From Isoetes taiwanensis (taxonomy: Eukaryota; Streptophyta; Lycopodiopsida; Isoetales; Isoetaceae): a stretch of DNA of 64,000 bases. Of this stretch, positions 1-11,347 are shown piece by piece; positions within the stretch are counted from its first letter, which is position 1, and each line of letters opens with the position of its first letter. The notes under the pieces are model-generated. The model did no database searches. It worked only from the letters and a program-made list of their open reading frames with translations, and was not told the DNA's origin. The DNA lies in contig JAJEKV010000481.1 in the NCBI GenBank assembly GCA_021234155.1, positions 1 through 64,000 of the forward strand, in the 5' to 3' direction. Position numbers and translations under genes: made by a program.

Positions 1-599
1 GGTTAGTTACAAATATAGGAAAATAGATTATGAAAGGAAGGCAATTTGTTATATATTCAAAACTTTAAAAAGTTTTGAAAAAGCAGTTTCAAGCAGGGTG
101 CATTTCACATGATTATGATAATCAAAAAGTTTAAGGACAGTCCAATACCAACATCGGTGGAACAACAAACAAATGTGTAAAATAAAATAAAAGTGAAGGT
201 TGGGTCATAACCCTTCCAGCATGGGCCGGGCGCCTTTGCTAACGCTGGCACATGTCGTATATGATCGATAAGATAAAATATAGTAGGTTGTGGTGCAAAG
301 GGACCACCCTATAAAAATGAAAAAAAAACTATCTACAAAAACTATCATGCCTATGGTTTAGCAATCCATTATGGCGTGGAATGGTCAAAATTCCCTGTTA
401 GCCCACGATGAAGGCGGTGATTAACTACATGCTTTTCAAGCGGGTTCGTCATCATGTCACATTGACGATTACACCCGTCCTAGGGAACACAAAGGTGATC
501 CATCGCCGGTAGCTATTATCAATTCGATGCATCTACCCTTAGCGCATGTTTCTCGTGAATCAGCCTTCAAAAACTACTAGGGAGGCGGGTTGATAGCAT
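1..599. other. no gene seen; flank of gypsy-1
   Basis: No convincing coding sequence or RNA gene. The stretch lies beyond the 3' end of the minus-strand chromovirus and may hold its decayed 3' untranslated region or LTR. No matching second LTR could be found by eye on the other side of the element, so this is only positional inference. Confidence 0.4.
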
Positions 600-740
600 C
601 GTTGATAATTTGACAGACAGGATTCCGCATGAAGTCCGGATAGTGCTTCTCAAGGTCTATCTTCATCACCGGTAGCATCCTCAACTGGTAAGTGTTTCCA
701 CTTAACCAAGTGTTGCTGTTGAGTCATACGGTTTGTTTAT
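600..740 (-). pseudogene. gypsy-1 chromodomain remnant
   Basis: On the minus strand one frame contains LVKWKHLPVEDAT followed by an acidic stretch and YPDFM. This matches the conserved aromatic/tryptophan core (LVKWKxLP...ATWE) of the C-terminal chromodomain of plant chromovirus integrases. A chromodomain directs integration towards modified chromatin. The expected tryptophan after DAT is displaced by a frame break. The assignment rests on this short motif plus its correct position downstream of the integrase core. Confidence 0.55.
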
Positions 741-1129
741 AAAAGCTTCGATCAGAAAGAGCCTTAGGGCACTATCTCAATTGCTCCTGGTCATTTCTAG
801 GAGGGTTGGGGTATCAAAACCCTCTTGGATCAGGGTGTGTATCTGTTTGAGGAAGACTCACGTGAAAAGACCTTGTGGATCTTCAAGCGGGGCGGCAAAT
901 CCAAAGCGACCTTTTTGCTCTCCAACCGTCCAATAATTTTGAGCAGGTCCAGCCATCAGGTGCCAACTATTCTGATTACCAATCTTAGAAGCTTGGCTTT
1001 ATTTTACCTTAATCTTACGTGGCCGATTCCCCACACCGGAAAAGCAGCATTAGGATTACGTATATCGGCTACCTCTTCGGACATTGCGTGCGTATTAATA
1101 AATAATCCAGACACAACCGACTAGAACTT

Positions 1130-1890
1130 GCATCTCGAGAAGTTGTTGAAACTTGACCTTAGAAGCAGGGTTATGCCATGTATGCGGGTAAGACATTGAT
1201 AACCATAGTTTATCATAAAGGGAGACGATGCGGAAGACTCTGTTTCATCTTTGTGAAACCAGCAAACTTCGACCGGATAGATATAGTGGCCATTGTGATT
1301 GCTTACTCCGCACATAACTTCTTAGCATATCCTCGATGATGCTATTTATGCCTTTCTGTCGACCATCTATTTGAGGATGATCGCAGCAGGTACTCATAGC
1401 AAGCTTGAGTGCGGATGGTGGCAAAGAAATCTTCGGATCTGCTTGACAAATTTGGGATCCTGTCGGATACAATAAGCCGTGGCATTATTGTGTCTCGAAG
1501 ATCTCAGCAGCAAATAGCGGAAAGCGTGCTCCGAAGAAATTTTATTAAGCCGGTGGTGCGACATGGCAGAAATGAGCCATTTTAGACAATTTGTCGACCC
1601 ACACCGATAACGCGTCATATCCACGGAGAATACGTTGGGAGGCCCACAATGAAATCCATTGTTATCACTTCCCCTTAGCGTTGGGCACATCCGGAGGTTG
1701 CGGCTTCGCTGGATCATAGCGCTTTCGGCTTTAAGTTTCTTTGACAGACCTGACAACAATATATACCTGGCAGTGTCTTTCTTCATAGAAGGCCAGAAAT
1801 AGCTGGAGCGAACCTTAAAAGTGGGTCTTCATAAAGCCTGCATGTCCAGCTATAGGGCTGTTGTGCGTATCATGGAGGATCAGCTTACGT
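1130..1890 (-). pseudogene. gypsy-1 integrase remnant
   Basis: The right end holds the zinc-binding start (ILHDTHNSPIAGHAGF, two spaced histidines). Further left are the catalytic-core landmarks: a segment readable as MDFI-GLP with the first aspartate, then the conserved 'D-KLSK-AHF' block, a second block with DPKFVKQ, and HPQIDGRQKG near the third acidic residue. SPFMINYGYQ near 1,230 is the typical post-core 'TPF-L-YG' block. The pieces alternate between frames, so at least three frameshifts are present. The product would have joined element cDNA to the chromosome. Confidence 0.75.
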
Positions 1891-2119
1891 ACTCCTGAAG
1901 TCTTAGGCACACACAACTTATCCTTGTAATATAACAAGTTGCCATCGGTTTATATGAGCGAAAAAGTTCCGTTCCTTATACGTGCGAGCTTCCTTGTAAA
2001 CTGTCCCCAAACATCCGCGAATTCGGGAAAGTGGCTAAGGCTATTCTATCTGTTCCCAAACTCGCTTGGTGAGTGTAGAAATTACATTACAATGGGTTCG
2101 GGTTACCAAAGGATGGCGT

Positions 2120-2560
2120 GACAACGCATCCTTAACCACGATTGCTTGCTGACTTATACATAATTTCAAAATCATATTCCTCGAAATTCCATCCATCGCC
2201 TCGTGGAGGTTAAGATTGTTTGGGTGGATAAATAGCGGAGACTTTGGTGATCAGGTATCCAGCTGGAACCTTCTACCAAGAAGGTAGTGTCTCCATATCC
2301 ATGAGCACGGACAGCGGCTAACAATTCCTGGTCATGGGTAGGGAATGTGGCTGCTTCTTGTCTCGTTCATCTTCTTTGAATCATGGCGATAGCCCTCCCT
2401 CACGCATTAGGACTCCACCCGGTGGCAATTTCTTGGCATTTGCCACTAGTTTATCTTTCTGGGGATCAGGCAATAGTGAGAGCTGAATGCGGCGTTAAGG
2501 CATCTTTAAGGCTGCTTTGGAAACTTCCACTGAACCTTTGCTTTCGGTGTTCCATCCAAT
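2120..2560 (-). pseudogene. gypsy-1 RNase H remnant
   Basis: Around 2,298-2,365 the minus strand encodes TFPTHDQELLAAVRA, the hallmark 'YPTHDKELLA-V-A' helix of Ty3/gypsy RNase H, including the catalytic glutamate. It sits between the RT thumb (about 2.7 kb) and the integrase zinc region (about 1.85 kb), as expected. Stops and frame changes lie on both sides. Confidence 0.7.
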
Positions 2561-2639
2561 CCTTCACCTTCTCATGCTTTGTAAGATTTGTAAGTATTTG
2601 CAATCTTTGCAAAATCCTTTACAAATTTCGATAATATCC

Positions 2640-3480
2640 TGCTAATCCTAAGAAACTTGGACCACCGGAAACATTTCTGGAATAGGCCATTCCTTGACGG
2701 CCTCTATCTTTCTTTGGATCTTAACAATTCCCTGCCCGAAATGGCGTGGCCCTAAATAATCCACCTTGGGGGTAACAAACTTGCACTTAGAGAACTTAGC
2801 AAGAGTTGATGGCGTCTTAGCTTTTTGTAGGGCCAATCTAAGATGTTTCTCATGCTCCTCTAGAGTCTTCTTGAGATGAGAATATCATCAAAGAATATGA
2901 CAACAAAATCATCCGTCTTCGGGAAGACATCATTCATCAATCGCATAAACGTTGCTGGGGGCATTAGTTAATCCAAAGGCATAACTGTGAACTCATAATG
3001 CCCATATCTAGTGCGGAAAGCAGATTTATGGATGTCCTCCTCTTTAATTCTTATTTGATGACACCCAGAGCGTAAATCAATCTTTGAGAAGAACTTGGCT
3101 CCTTGTAATTGGTCCATTAGATCATCCGCTCTTGGCAAAGCATAGCGATTCTTGATGGTATGCTTGTTGAGTTGCCGATAATCAATACACATCCTCAGGA
3201 GCCATCTTTTTCTTAACAAGAAGAATAGGGCGCCAAAGGCTAAACTTGGGTCGAAATGAAACCTAGGTTCAGTAACTCCTGAAGTTGCTTCTTAAGCTCT
3301 GTCAACTCTGGTGGACTCATACGGTTGCTGGTAGGCTTAGTACCTGGCTCTAAAGCTATTTCACATTCGACCCCTCTAAAAGGAGGAAGCTTCTGGATCT
3401 CATCAGGAAAAAGATCATCAAATTCCGGAGAAGATTAGCAATCCAGGTGTGTCGATTACTTATACGCGGCCGGACTCAAT
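2640..3480 (-). pseudogene. gypsy-1 reverse transcriptase remnant
   Basis: The segment 2,968-3,219 encodes [20 protein letters not shown], then [15 protein letters not shown] and [14 protein letters not shown]. These are the fingers/palm motifs of Ty3/gypsy reverse transcriptase; FSKIDL carries the first catalytic aspartate. The YxDD region falls in a damaged stretch near 2.87-2.94 kb, where the frame changes and stops occur. The segment 2,648-2,836 holds the thumb/connection motif KCKF...VDYLGP. RT copied the element RNA to cDNA; this copy cannot. Confidence 0.85.
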
Positions 3481-3769
3481 GGAGGCAAGTCTAATGATGC
3501 AAAGGAGCTTTTCAAGAGTATAACTTTATCTAACCTGCGATGGACCGCATAATAGGGTTGAGTGGTTCACCTTTAATGGTTCTGAGCTCCATTAGTCTGC
3601 GTTGAAAGGTAACTTCCCATTTTCATGATCTATGTTGGCTTTTGAGATGCCAAAATTCCATACCGACAATGAGATCAGATTTGCCAATGTCCATCAACTC
3701 CGGCACCCCATGGCAACTGGTGCACCTGGCAGCTGCATCTTTGAGATTGATGCGACGGCCATGAGTATA

Positions 3770-3975
3770 CGACTTTACCAGCGGCTAAGTGGCGAGGGCC
3801 TCGGTCGGGGATCTTAATGTTTCAAGTCAGAAGGGCTTGGGCCATTCTAGGAGAAGCAAAATTATGTGTACTCCCATTATCCATAAGAATTATAAAAGGC
3901 TTATTGTCTACTTGACCTCTGGTGGAAATGGCAAAAAAGTCGACTTCAAAGATTATACCGGTCTCAAATGCAAGG
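3770..3975 (-). pseudogene. gypsy-1 aspartic protease remnant
   Basis: On the minus strand near 3,860-3,930 one frame reads VDNKPFIILMDNGSTHNF. This is the retropepsin active-site block, which in this family is normally (L/I)(I/L)DSGSTHNF. The catalytic aspartate codon lies at 3,879-3,881. The following residue is N rather than the usual S, giving DNG. Position between gag and RT is correct for a gag-pol polyprotein. Confidence 0.7.
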
Positions 3976-4439
3976 ATATGTGGGGACGCCGTGAATATAC
4001 TGAGGCGTCCTCCTCAACGGGTAGCGTGGACTCCCGGATCGTCCGGTCGAGATCGGCCATGGCCGCCTTCAAGGCCCCAGGTGACATAAGGACAACAAGA
4101 TGAAGTGCCGGCCGCATACACCGTAGCATGCCTTATCTCGCTGAAGCTGTTCGGCCTCTTTAGAATAGATTGTAAGATAAGGTTCGAACTTCCCTTCGGG
4201 CATTGTTCTGCTTATCGTGTGCTAAGGTGACTTTCTTTTCCTAGCGGCCATAAGGATTGAGGGGCCCCGACTTGGCCGGGGTTTGTAAAGGTGTGGACGG
4301 TCGTGGGCTGCCAGTATTAAGGGCGGAGGCGGATCCGGGTTCCTTGGTGTGTCCTCCCTCGAGGCTCAACGCTTTAGCCTCGGCTTTCGCGGATTTCGGT
4401 CTGTGGCCTTAACCATCGTTTGATTGATAGGGCCAACCC

Positions 4440-5183
4440 TTCAATGTAGCCTTCCACCGCCCCTCTTTTCATTCATTCCGGTACATACGACCTCAAAGCG
4501 CATAAACTCATCCCGTAAGCCTCACGGACATACTTCGCTCCAACCTGTAGAAAGTCCGGATTTGTTGGCATTTTGCGCATTTTGAGGCACATAATACGAC
4601 AAGGCCTTGGCAAACTTCGCAAAGTTGCATCCTCTCTATCAAATACTTGGCTCGCATAGCCCTTCCACCAAATACGGGCAGCTCCTGTAAGATTTGTGGT
4701 GGCACCTTCCCGGTATCTTTTCTGTCATGCCACAAGAGCGTCAAAGTCCTTCATTTCGTCGAGCCAGGATCTCGTGATTCATCAGCCTCTAGACTTCCCA
4801 TCAAACCGCAGGTTCGGTTCTTCCATATAATCGGTTATGGCATGATGTCAACCGTTTACGGTCTTTGTCCCGGCGCTTTACGATCCCTCAGTCACTGGGC
4901 AGCCACGACGCAGATGAGATGACCCCGAGTGGCGATTGCAGGAGGGCGCTATCTTGGAGGAGTTCACGGCGTTTGGCATGAGGCTTCCTCTCGCATGCGT
5001 ACGGGGCTGGTTTGAGGTGGGGGACGGTTCTTTGTGTAGGTGGACTAGGGCGGTAGCGAGGTAACTCCGCCCGTCCTCTTGTATGTGCTGGGGTGGATTG
5101 GCATGCAACACATAGGCTTGCAACTCGCCTAGTTGCCTCTTCATTAGCATCAATTCCTGTTCAGGTGTTAGCCCTCTTGGCAT
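4440..5183 (-). pseudogene. gypsy-1 gag remnant
   Basis: The segment 4,508-4,744 encodes a basic stretch ending in TFYRLERSMSVR, which matches the 'F--L-QG-MSV-EY' core of the plant retrotransposon gag domain. The segment 4,878-5,183 (MPRGLTPEQELMLMKRQLGELQAY, quoted in part) is a plausible N-terminal coiled region. A CCHC zinc knuckle was not found. Gag forms the virus-like particle. Frames are broken between the two parts. Confidence 0.6.
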
Positions 5184-8100
5184 TGAAGTTCGTTACAGCG
5201 GGGCGTTGCGTAAGTATCTATATCGAGCATACATGAAAGTATGAGCAGAATTATAGTAACCTAAGGTCTCACGGAATATCATTTCCGAGAGGGTAAAGAG
5301 ATAAGCAAAAGAAAAATACAAGAGCAAAGATTGTTATCACAGGAGAAAACCATTACTACATTAAGGTTGCACACCTCAGTAATGCCAAAAGTTGATACAA
5401 GAGTATGATACAGAACCAAACATGATACAGCAGAGCCTTGAAGTTTATCCCACAGACAACATAGTAACAAAACAGAACTGAAAAGACCAGGCCTAGGGGT
5501 TCGCAAATGGATACAAAATTGAGTAGCGAACACTTTCACGTACAACCCTAATGAGCTTGTAACGTGCCCAGGCCTGAACGATAACAGGTTGGTAATCCCA
5601 TGTAGGGCTAATAATAAGGAGGTTGAAAAGCCTCATTAAAGCATAGAAGAGTTGCTACGTGGTGGTTATGCGTCTCGAAAGCCGATTCGTGCAGGTCATG
5701 CTCCAATAGTCCCATGTGCGGCCGGGGAGTTTTCTTGAGTCCTCAAAGCTCGTGTCCACGAGGATATTAACTATCTCCATCCCTTTCTTTGGATCATATG
5801 GTTTCTCCGGTGGCGGGGGTTCCATCTCGTAACCTTCGTCCCATTCTGGGTACTCCCCATATCTTTGGCCATAATCTTGTTCCGGTGGCCCTGGGTCGTC
5901 TCTCCTTATCAGGTCTGTAATCCTCTCTTCATATTCGACGAGTGTCTCTTCTGCAAGACAATAGAAATGAATATCGAACGTTGCGAAATTTTCATTGTAT
6001 TGTAAGCTCCAACAGATAGAAGACACATCATGGAAAAGAACAACATTAATTGTTTCTATCGATATCATAGTCACAATTTTATAAGAAGAAGGTATATCGT
6101 ATTATAAAAATGGCTAAAAATTGCCAATCAAAATTTTACAATATCTCGAATGCAAAAAAGCACAATACAATCATTCAGGAACTAGGTCCGCCCTTGTCAT
6201 CCCTAGTCCGGGGAGGTGGTGGCGTGATTGATTGTCGTATAAAGTCATCCCCGGATCCACTTTGTGGCGACGCGATGGATGCAACCTCCGTGGATGGATA
6301 GCAACAAAATGGGCTGCCGTGGGAGCTTCCATGCTCATCCGGTGCAATATCTTGGCCCAAGGTCAGCGGTAGATCCTGTTGTACAAAGTACATAAGCAAA
6401 CGTTGTTAGGGAAGCTTCCGCCCCGGCCAATGTGGGAGAGAGCACGAGGGTCCACCATGAAGCTTCAGCCTCCGCCCTAAATCTCGGGCTATAAAAAGAA
6501 CTTGCCCCCTCGGTCGAAAGGCTGATAAAAGAAACGGGTAAGGTGGTTGCCCAATACCTTCCCTTGAGGGGCCTCCACGTGGCCACCTCTTATCTAAATC
6601 CATGGGGACCTCTTCTTCCTTAAGTTCCTCGCTGCTCTTCCTTCCAAATGAGCAGGATTGTGGTATAAATCCTCTCCCTCATCATCTGAACCGGAGGGAA
6701 TCTCAACCATATTGATATTTGGGACGGGGTCCCATAGCCGTGGAAGGCATCCCAAGGGGTGAGAGGTTGGGCCTCGTGCATCACCGCCTCCAGACGTAGT
6801 AGAGTCTCACCCGGCTCTATGGTCTCTTGGCGAACCGAGCAGCTGCTGCACCTCAGGAGGTAGCTCAATAGAAGGGAAGTCTATGAAATCATCCATAAGC
6901 CCTCCATAAGCTCATAAAGCACATGGTCTCCACGCTTTGCGCCTAAATCCAGCCATCATGTGATAAGTCGGATAATATCATCCAAGAGAAGATATTCTTG
7001 CCCTTGGTGATAAATAACCTGAAGGGCATCCAGCCCCGGCAAGCTATAGCTTGCTCACGGCGCAGTGGCAGCTCTTCCGGGCCAATCGCTTCCAATCCGC
7101 TTAAGTCAGCCCATGCCTATGTGTTCGGTCTTCCCCTCCTCGGAAGACTCAAAGCCGTTACCCTTTCTCTACAAGCGTGGTTTCATCCTCGACATATTGG
7201 TCCATGAGGGCTTCTAAACCAGCCATCATGTGATAAGTCCATCATGTGATAAGTCCTAAACCCAAGATATTGCCACCGACAGTCAGCACAAAGGGTGTAT
7301 TTGCCCCATCGAGCTTTCCTTCAAGACATCATATGCATGGTTGTTCTCTAACATCTCCGACTACCTCCGCTTCCAGACAGCTGCTTGGGAGGATCCCTTA
7401 AGAGGGGATACACAGTGAGGAAGCATTCTCCATGTAGAAGTCTAGGAACTGCATAATCCCCCGGATGTCAGCCGCATGTTGGTGATGAGAGGTTCAAGGG
7501 GGGCATAGCAGGGCCGCAACAGTCCTAAAGGGACTTATGGATCCCGCTGTTCTCCTGCCTTGATACCATGAGAAGGTCAACGGCCAAGCCATGGCACTAG
7601 AAGGGAGGAGAGAGGAAGAGAACAAACCTAATAATTGAAATGAACTTTTAAAAAGTTCTTTTAACTCCTTTATTTATCGGGGTCGACGTCAAGATTTTTC
7701 ATATTTAATACAAAAATAAATAAGTTTTTAATACAAAATAAAAAGTTTTTATTAAATACCAAAAAATATTTACAACGCGGAGCCCAAAGAAAATATGCTA
7801 AGGATGCTCCTAATCCGGCAGCGAGGGCTAAATCCTTAGGCATTATGGTTACCCTCTTTGCGGATCGCGAAAGATTGCGCCACCAAAAGTGCCACCGTAA
7901 GCCTCCCAGCCCTCGGGTGCCAAAATGGCAAAGGTTCGAAGCGGAGGTCGGTCTTAAACTCATGTGCAATCTCCCGGACCAACCCTCTCCGGGGGAGCTT
8001 CCGTATCAAGTTGGGTTGACTTCAAACTTGCTTGAGATCCCGCAAGGCAAGCAGTCATAGTCGGCATTACCGATGGGGGGCTGCTGGTGGGAGCGAAGTG

Positions 8101-9050
8101 CACCGGTGCCCCCTCGGGCGACAGCACCGTCTTGGCTCCACCAGCTGGTCGAGAGTCATCCACCACTGCTGTCCGGCTGGGTCAGATTCTTGCCAAAAGC
8201 TCCGAAGCGGTTTTAATTTCTCCTTGTATTGATCGGGCCCATTTCGGCTAATGGCCTAACCCCGGGTTAATGGTCGCGGTGCTCGTGGTGTATTGTGGTT
8301 GCCCCTCCCTGATGCCCCTCCGTCTTTGGCGGGTTCGGTTGATCTGCCGAGCCCTCTCTCCTCCGTTCGAGCCTCTCCTCGTTCCTCCGGAACTGTCAGC
8401 TCTGCTCAACTTCAACGGCGAAATGTTGTGTCAAGGCCCCGGGTTATTGCACATGGTAGCTGGAGGCCTGGCTCCATATCCATCTGAATGGTTATCAGAT
8501 AATCTATATGCCGATATCGGGATTTCCATATAAGTCTTGGGAATCCTCATCCCAACGGTATGGGGGAACCTCAATTGCGCTGCCATCTATGACCTGCATG
8601 GCCGTCCCCTGGTAAGGTATTCTTCCCTCGAATGGGCCAGACAGCTCTCTCTATTTCCCCGATGGTCATCTTCTCCGCCAAACCTCGATAATGATCGGGC
8701 CTGCTCGGGATGTCCTCCTCCCCGGTGATGCCCCCTCTTGTTGGAAGGATAGAACTTAATCAAACATCATGACCATGTCATGTTGCTCGACGATGGTGTA
8801 AGAGAGTGGGCGAAGGTTCAGGATCGTGAATGGCTCCGAAGTGATAGATAGGATAGGGGATCCGTCATTATTCTAAAACCGTTCACCAACTCGCCTTAAG
8901 GATGTCGATGAAAGTCGGGTCGTGTGGCAATATATACCGAGGCATCATGGCATAAATCTCGACTCATGGTTAGGTAGAAGGGTCCGGGCGCTTGGTATTG
9001 GCCATGGCTGTGGCACTAGAGTGTAAGAGAACGACAAAGCGAGGCTTTAT
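5184..9050 (-). other. minus-strand coding remnants, family unknown
   Basis: This GC-rich block contains several minus-strand open segments that read like protein rather than shadow frames. One at 5,655-6,074 has an acidic, proline-rich middle (EMEPPPPEKPYDPKKG) and a conserved-looking tail. One at 6,620-6,868 shifts into a frame with EIPSGSDDEGEDLYHN. Others near 8.3-9.0 kb include VEIYAMMPRYILPHD. I recognise no domain. Their strand and position upstream of gypsy-1 gag suggest remains of another element or of an extended 5' part of the same one. A short direct repeat (catcatgtgataagtc) recurs near 6,955, 7,226 and 7,242. Confidence 0.35.
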
Positions 9051-10080
9051 GAAAAAGGAGACGGCAATGAGGCGCCAAGGTTAGCTGGAGCACTAAGCAT
9101 GTAGTAAAAGCAAGGTCTGACAGGGCGCCGATGGGCTGCGCCGGGCCTGGGCATCGGTTCGGCTTGGAAGGCTAGGCTTAAACAAAACAACAAAAAGAAG
9201 TTTTAATCCGCCGTTACTTTAAAATTTTTTTTTTTTTTTTCTTTTTAACTTTTAATTTTATTAGTATAAAATACTTTATACTCTGGAAATACGCTGGCGA
9301 TACTGCCGGGCGCCGGCTGCATTATAATGCGACTCGCCTTTGATCGATTCGTCGAGCAAGCCACCGGAATTGACTTTTCGGGCCGCTGATTCCATTCAGA
9401 CGGCTTCGGCCGGCCTGGATTTTGCCCCCCACCGCGGATCGCAAGACGACGATGAAAGCAACGGCTACCGAAGCTAGTTTTTGGCTTGCCCCTTGACCAT
9501 TTTCGCGTCGAGACCGACTATCCTAGGGGTATTTGAGCACGCCCATCCAATGGAACCACCGTCTCCCGCCTATTTGAGCTACTCAGCACGACATTTACAA
9601 CTCCTCCAATCTTGGGCCCTCCTACGCCTCTATTTTCTTTAAAGCTACAATTTCTTAATTTAACCTAACACCAACCAAACATCAAGGAGGACTAACAACA
9701 CATTAATCTCTAGCCTCTTCCTAATTACCGCATACTATGAGTTAGTGTTTGGCTGCTATGATTTCTCGAAAGCAAATCAAATCACGGCTCGATACCATCG
9801 GGTGGACGCCTCGATATATACGACCTCCGGGCAGATACATACGGGACTTTCCCCTCCCATGGCGCCATCATCTCGCCACGAAAGCGTGGCCCCTCCATCT
9901 AATCCCGGCCGCTCTACGAGAGACGCTTTAGGTGAAGGACACGGAGGGGTCATTCGCCCACGCCTTCATGGGCTCTCACGCCAAGGAAGCATGAATACAA
10001 GGGTTAGCACAAAGATATATCATATACAAATAGCCACCACGAAGGGTGGCGCATCCAACCAAATACTAAGGCCAAAGAAT
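9051..10080. other. no gene seen; contains a T-run
   Basis: No supportable gene. A run of about 18 T lies at about 9,223-9,240 and is followed by AT-rich sequence. It could be the poly-A end of a minus-strand retroposon, but no target duplication was recognised. Short open frames near 9.75-10.15 kb look like chance. Confidence 0.35.
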
Positions 10081-11347
10081 ATGCATCAAACTGAGAAAAC
10101 ACCCCAAAACCCAGGTTCTACTCCGGCTCAGACTCTAGTGAGGAGCGACTGACGGCTGGGTCTCAGGAGATCAGCAGACCGAGTCTTGGCATGGCGTTGG
10201 CTGGCATAGAACATCGGCTAGGGTTGTCGATTCACGCTATGGCTTCGCTATAGCCTTCCGGAGACGCAGACTCAAGGTATCACCCTTTGAGCCGACTCCA
10301 GGTTCATGACACCTTGTCCGATGAGGCAGGTCGGGGAAGCGTCCCCTTCCAGGATCACGGTGGTTCCATGGGTGAGCTAGAGAATACGTGCGCGCCGGCG
10401 ACCCCCGCATCCGCATTCCAACCCTTTACTCACCCTAATTCTACTCAAAGTGCATGGTGCCCCATACGGTCACACCACTACACCTGTGGGAGTGTCGCAC
10501 TCCATACCGGCCCCTCACGTGGACTGCTATCAGGCCTAGCCCACTGTAGGGAGTCTCGGGGAGCCTTTTATGTTCGTGCAAGACCCCACCCCCACTTCAC
10601 CCACTGTGTCCCTTTGTCCGGTGCTTGGCCGCACCATAGCATCTATGACCCGGTGGGCTCTTGTGCATGTGCCGAAACTAGTAGGGTGTTAAAGGAACTA
10701 CTAGAGCATTCTATACTCAAGCTCGAGAGGTCTCTACCCCCTTTTTTAACCCCTCTTTCATCGAACTACCGAACTAACTCATAGAGACATCGGACCATTC
10801 CATACCGTAGCATCATTCATAATTGAAAAGTGTTCCTAGTTACCAAAGAAAGGTTAATCTCAACCAAAACTAGTCATGACAGAACACCAAAGTATTATTC
10901 TACAATTTGCAAGTTAAACTACCACCGACCGGTGTCGGCTGGAGCCGCTGTCAAGGGGTGCTTCCATAGTGCCGCATCGCGGCAGCAAATGTGTAGAGGG
11001 TGTCCGGGCGATTGGGGATGTTCATGAATCGCCTTTGCTTAGCTTTAGCTGCTCCTTGGTGTTGGGCGGGTCCAAGATGGGGGTAAGATGGGGGTGGCGC
11101 GCTTTGGTGGCTCGGGGTTTAGCAACCCCCATGCTGACCACTCAGGTTATGCCAAGAGGCGCCTCCCCACCATTAGGTGACTTAATAGCAAGTATTTAGA
11201 TAATTATCCTTTATAATTAATTTAACATAGCTAATTAAATCCCTTGTGGCCAACCCCCTAGGTTATCATACCCCAGGGTGGCGTATCTATCCTGGTGACG
11301 TGTCAATATATTTATACGTAGACCGTATAAATACTTGGAACGTCACA
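10080..11347 (-). mobile_element. LTR-like element, copy B
   Basis: Reverse-complemented, this segment begins TGTGACGTTCC (plus-strand 11,337-11,347) and aligns, with gaps, to 45,023-46,285 over about 1.2 kb. Shared blocks include a 'CACAAGAGCCC' segment, an 'AGCACC-GACAA' segment, a block around 'CATGGAA(C/G)CACC' and a final 'GAGTCTGAG' block. A TATAAATA box lies about 35 bp inside the TG end, flanked by TGACGT and an inverted ACGTCA. This architecture is LTR-like, but no internal retrotransposon domain was found next to it, so a solo LTR or a non-coding LTR element are both possible. The inner end is approximate. Confidence 0.6.
11306..11347 (-). promoter_or_regulatory. TATA box bracketed by TGACGT sites
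   Basis: On the minus strand: TGTGACGTTCC, then about 25 bp later TATAAATA, then CACGTCACC just beyond at about 11,296. TGACGT is the core of plant bZIP (TGA/as-1 type) sites. The paired opposed sites around a TATA box recur in the copy at 45.0 kb. Function is inferred. Confidence 0.45.

Larger units (their letters stand above)
600..5183 (-). mobile_element. decayed Ty3/gypsy chromovirus (gypsy-1)
   Basis: Reading the minus strand from right to left gives gag, aspartic protease, reverse transcriptase, RNase H, integrase and chromodomain, which is the Ty3/gypsy order (RT before integrase). Every domain is recognisable but spread over several frames with many stops, so the element is dead. The terminal chromodomain-like segment places it among plant chromoviruses. 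Paired LTRs, primer-binding site and polypurine tract were not recognised. The ends given are the limits of recognisable coding sequence, not the true ends. Confidence 0.85.

Noticed and set aside
10287-10784. 165-codon plus-strand open frame
   Set aside because: It lies antisense in the LTR-like copy B, has no domain, and is not preserved in the sister copy.
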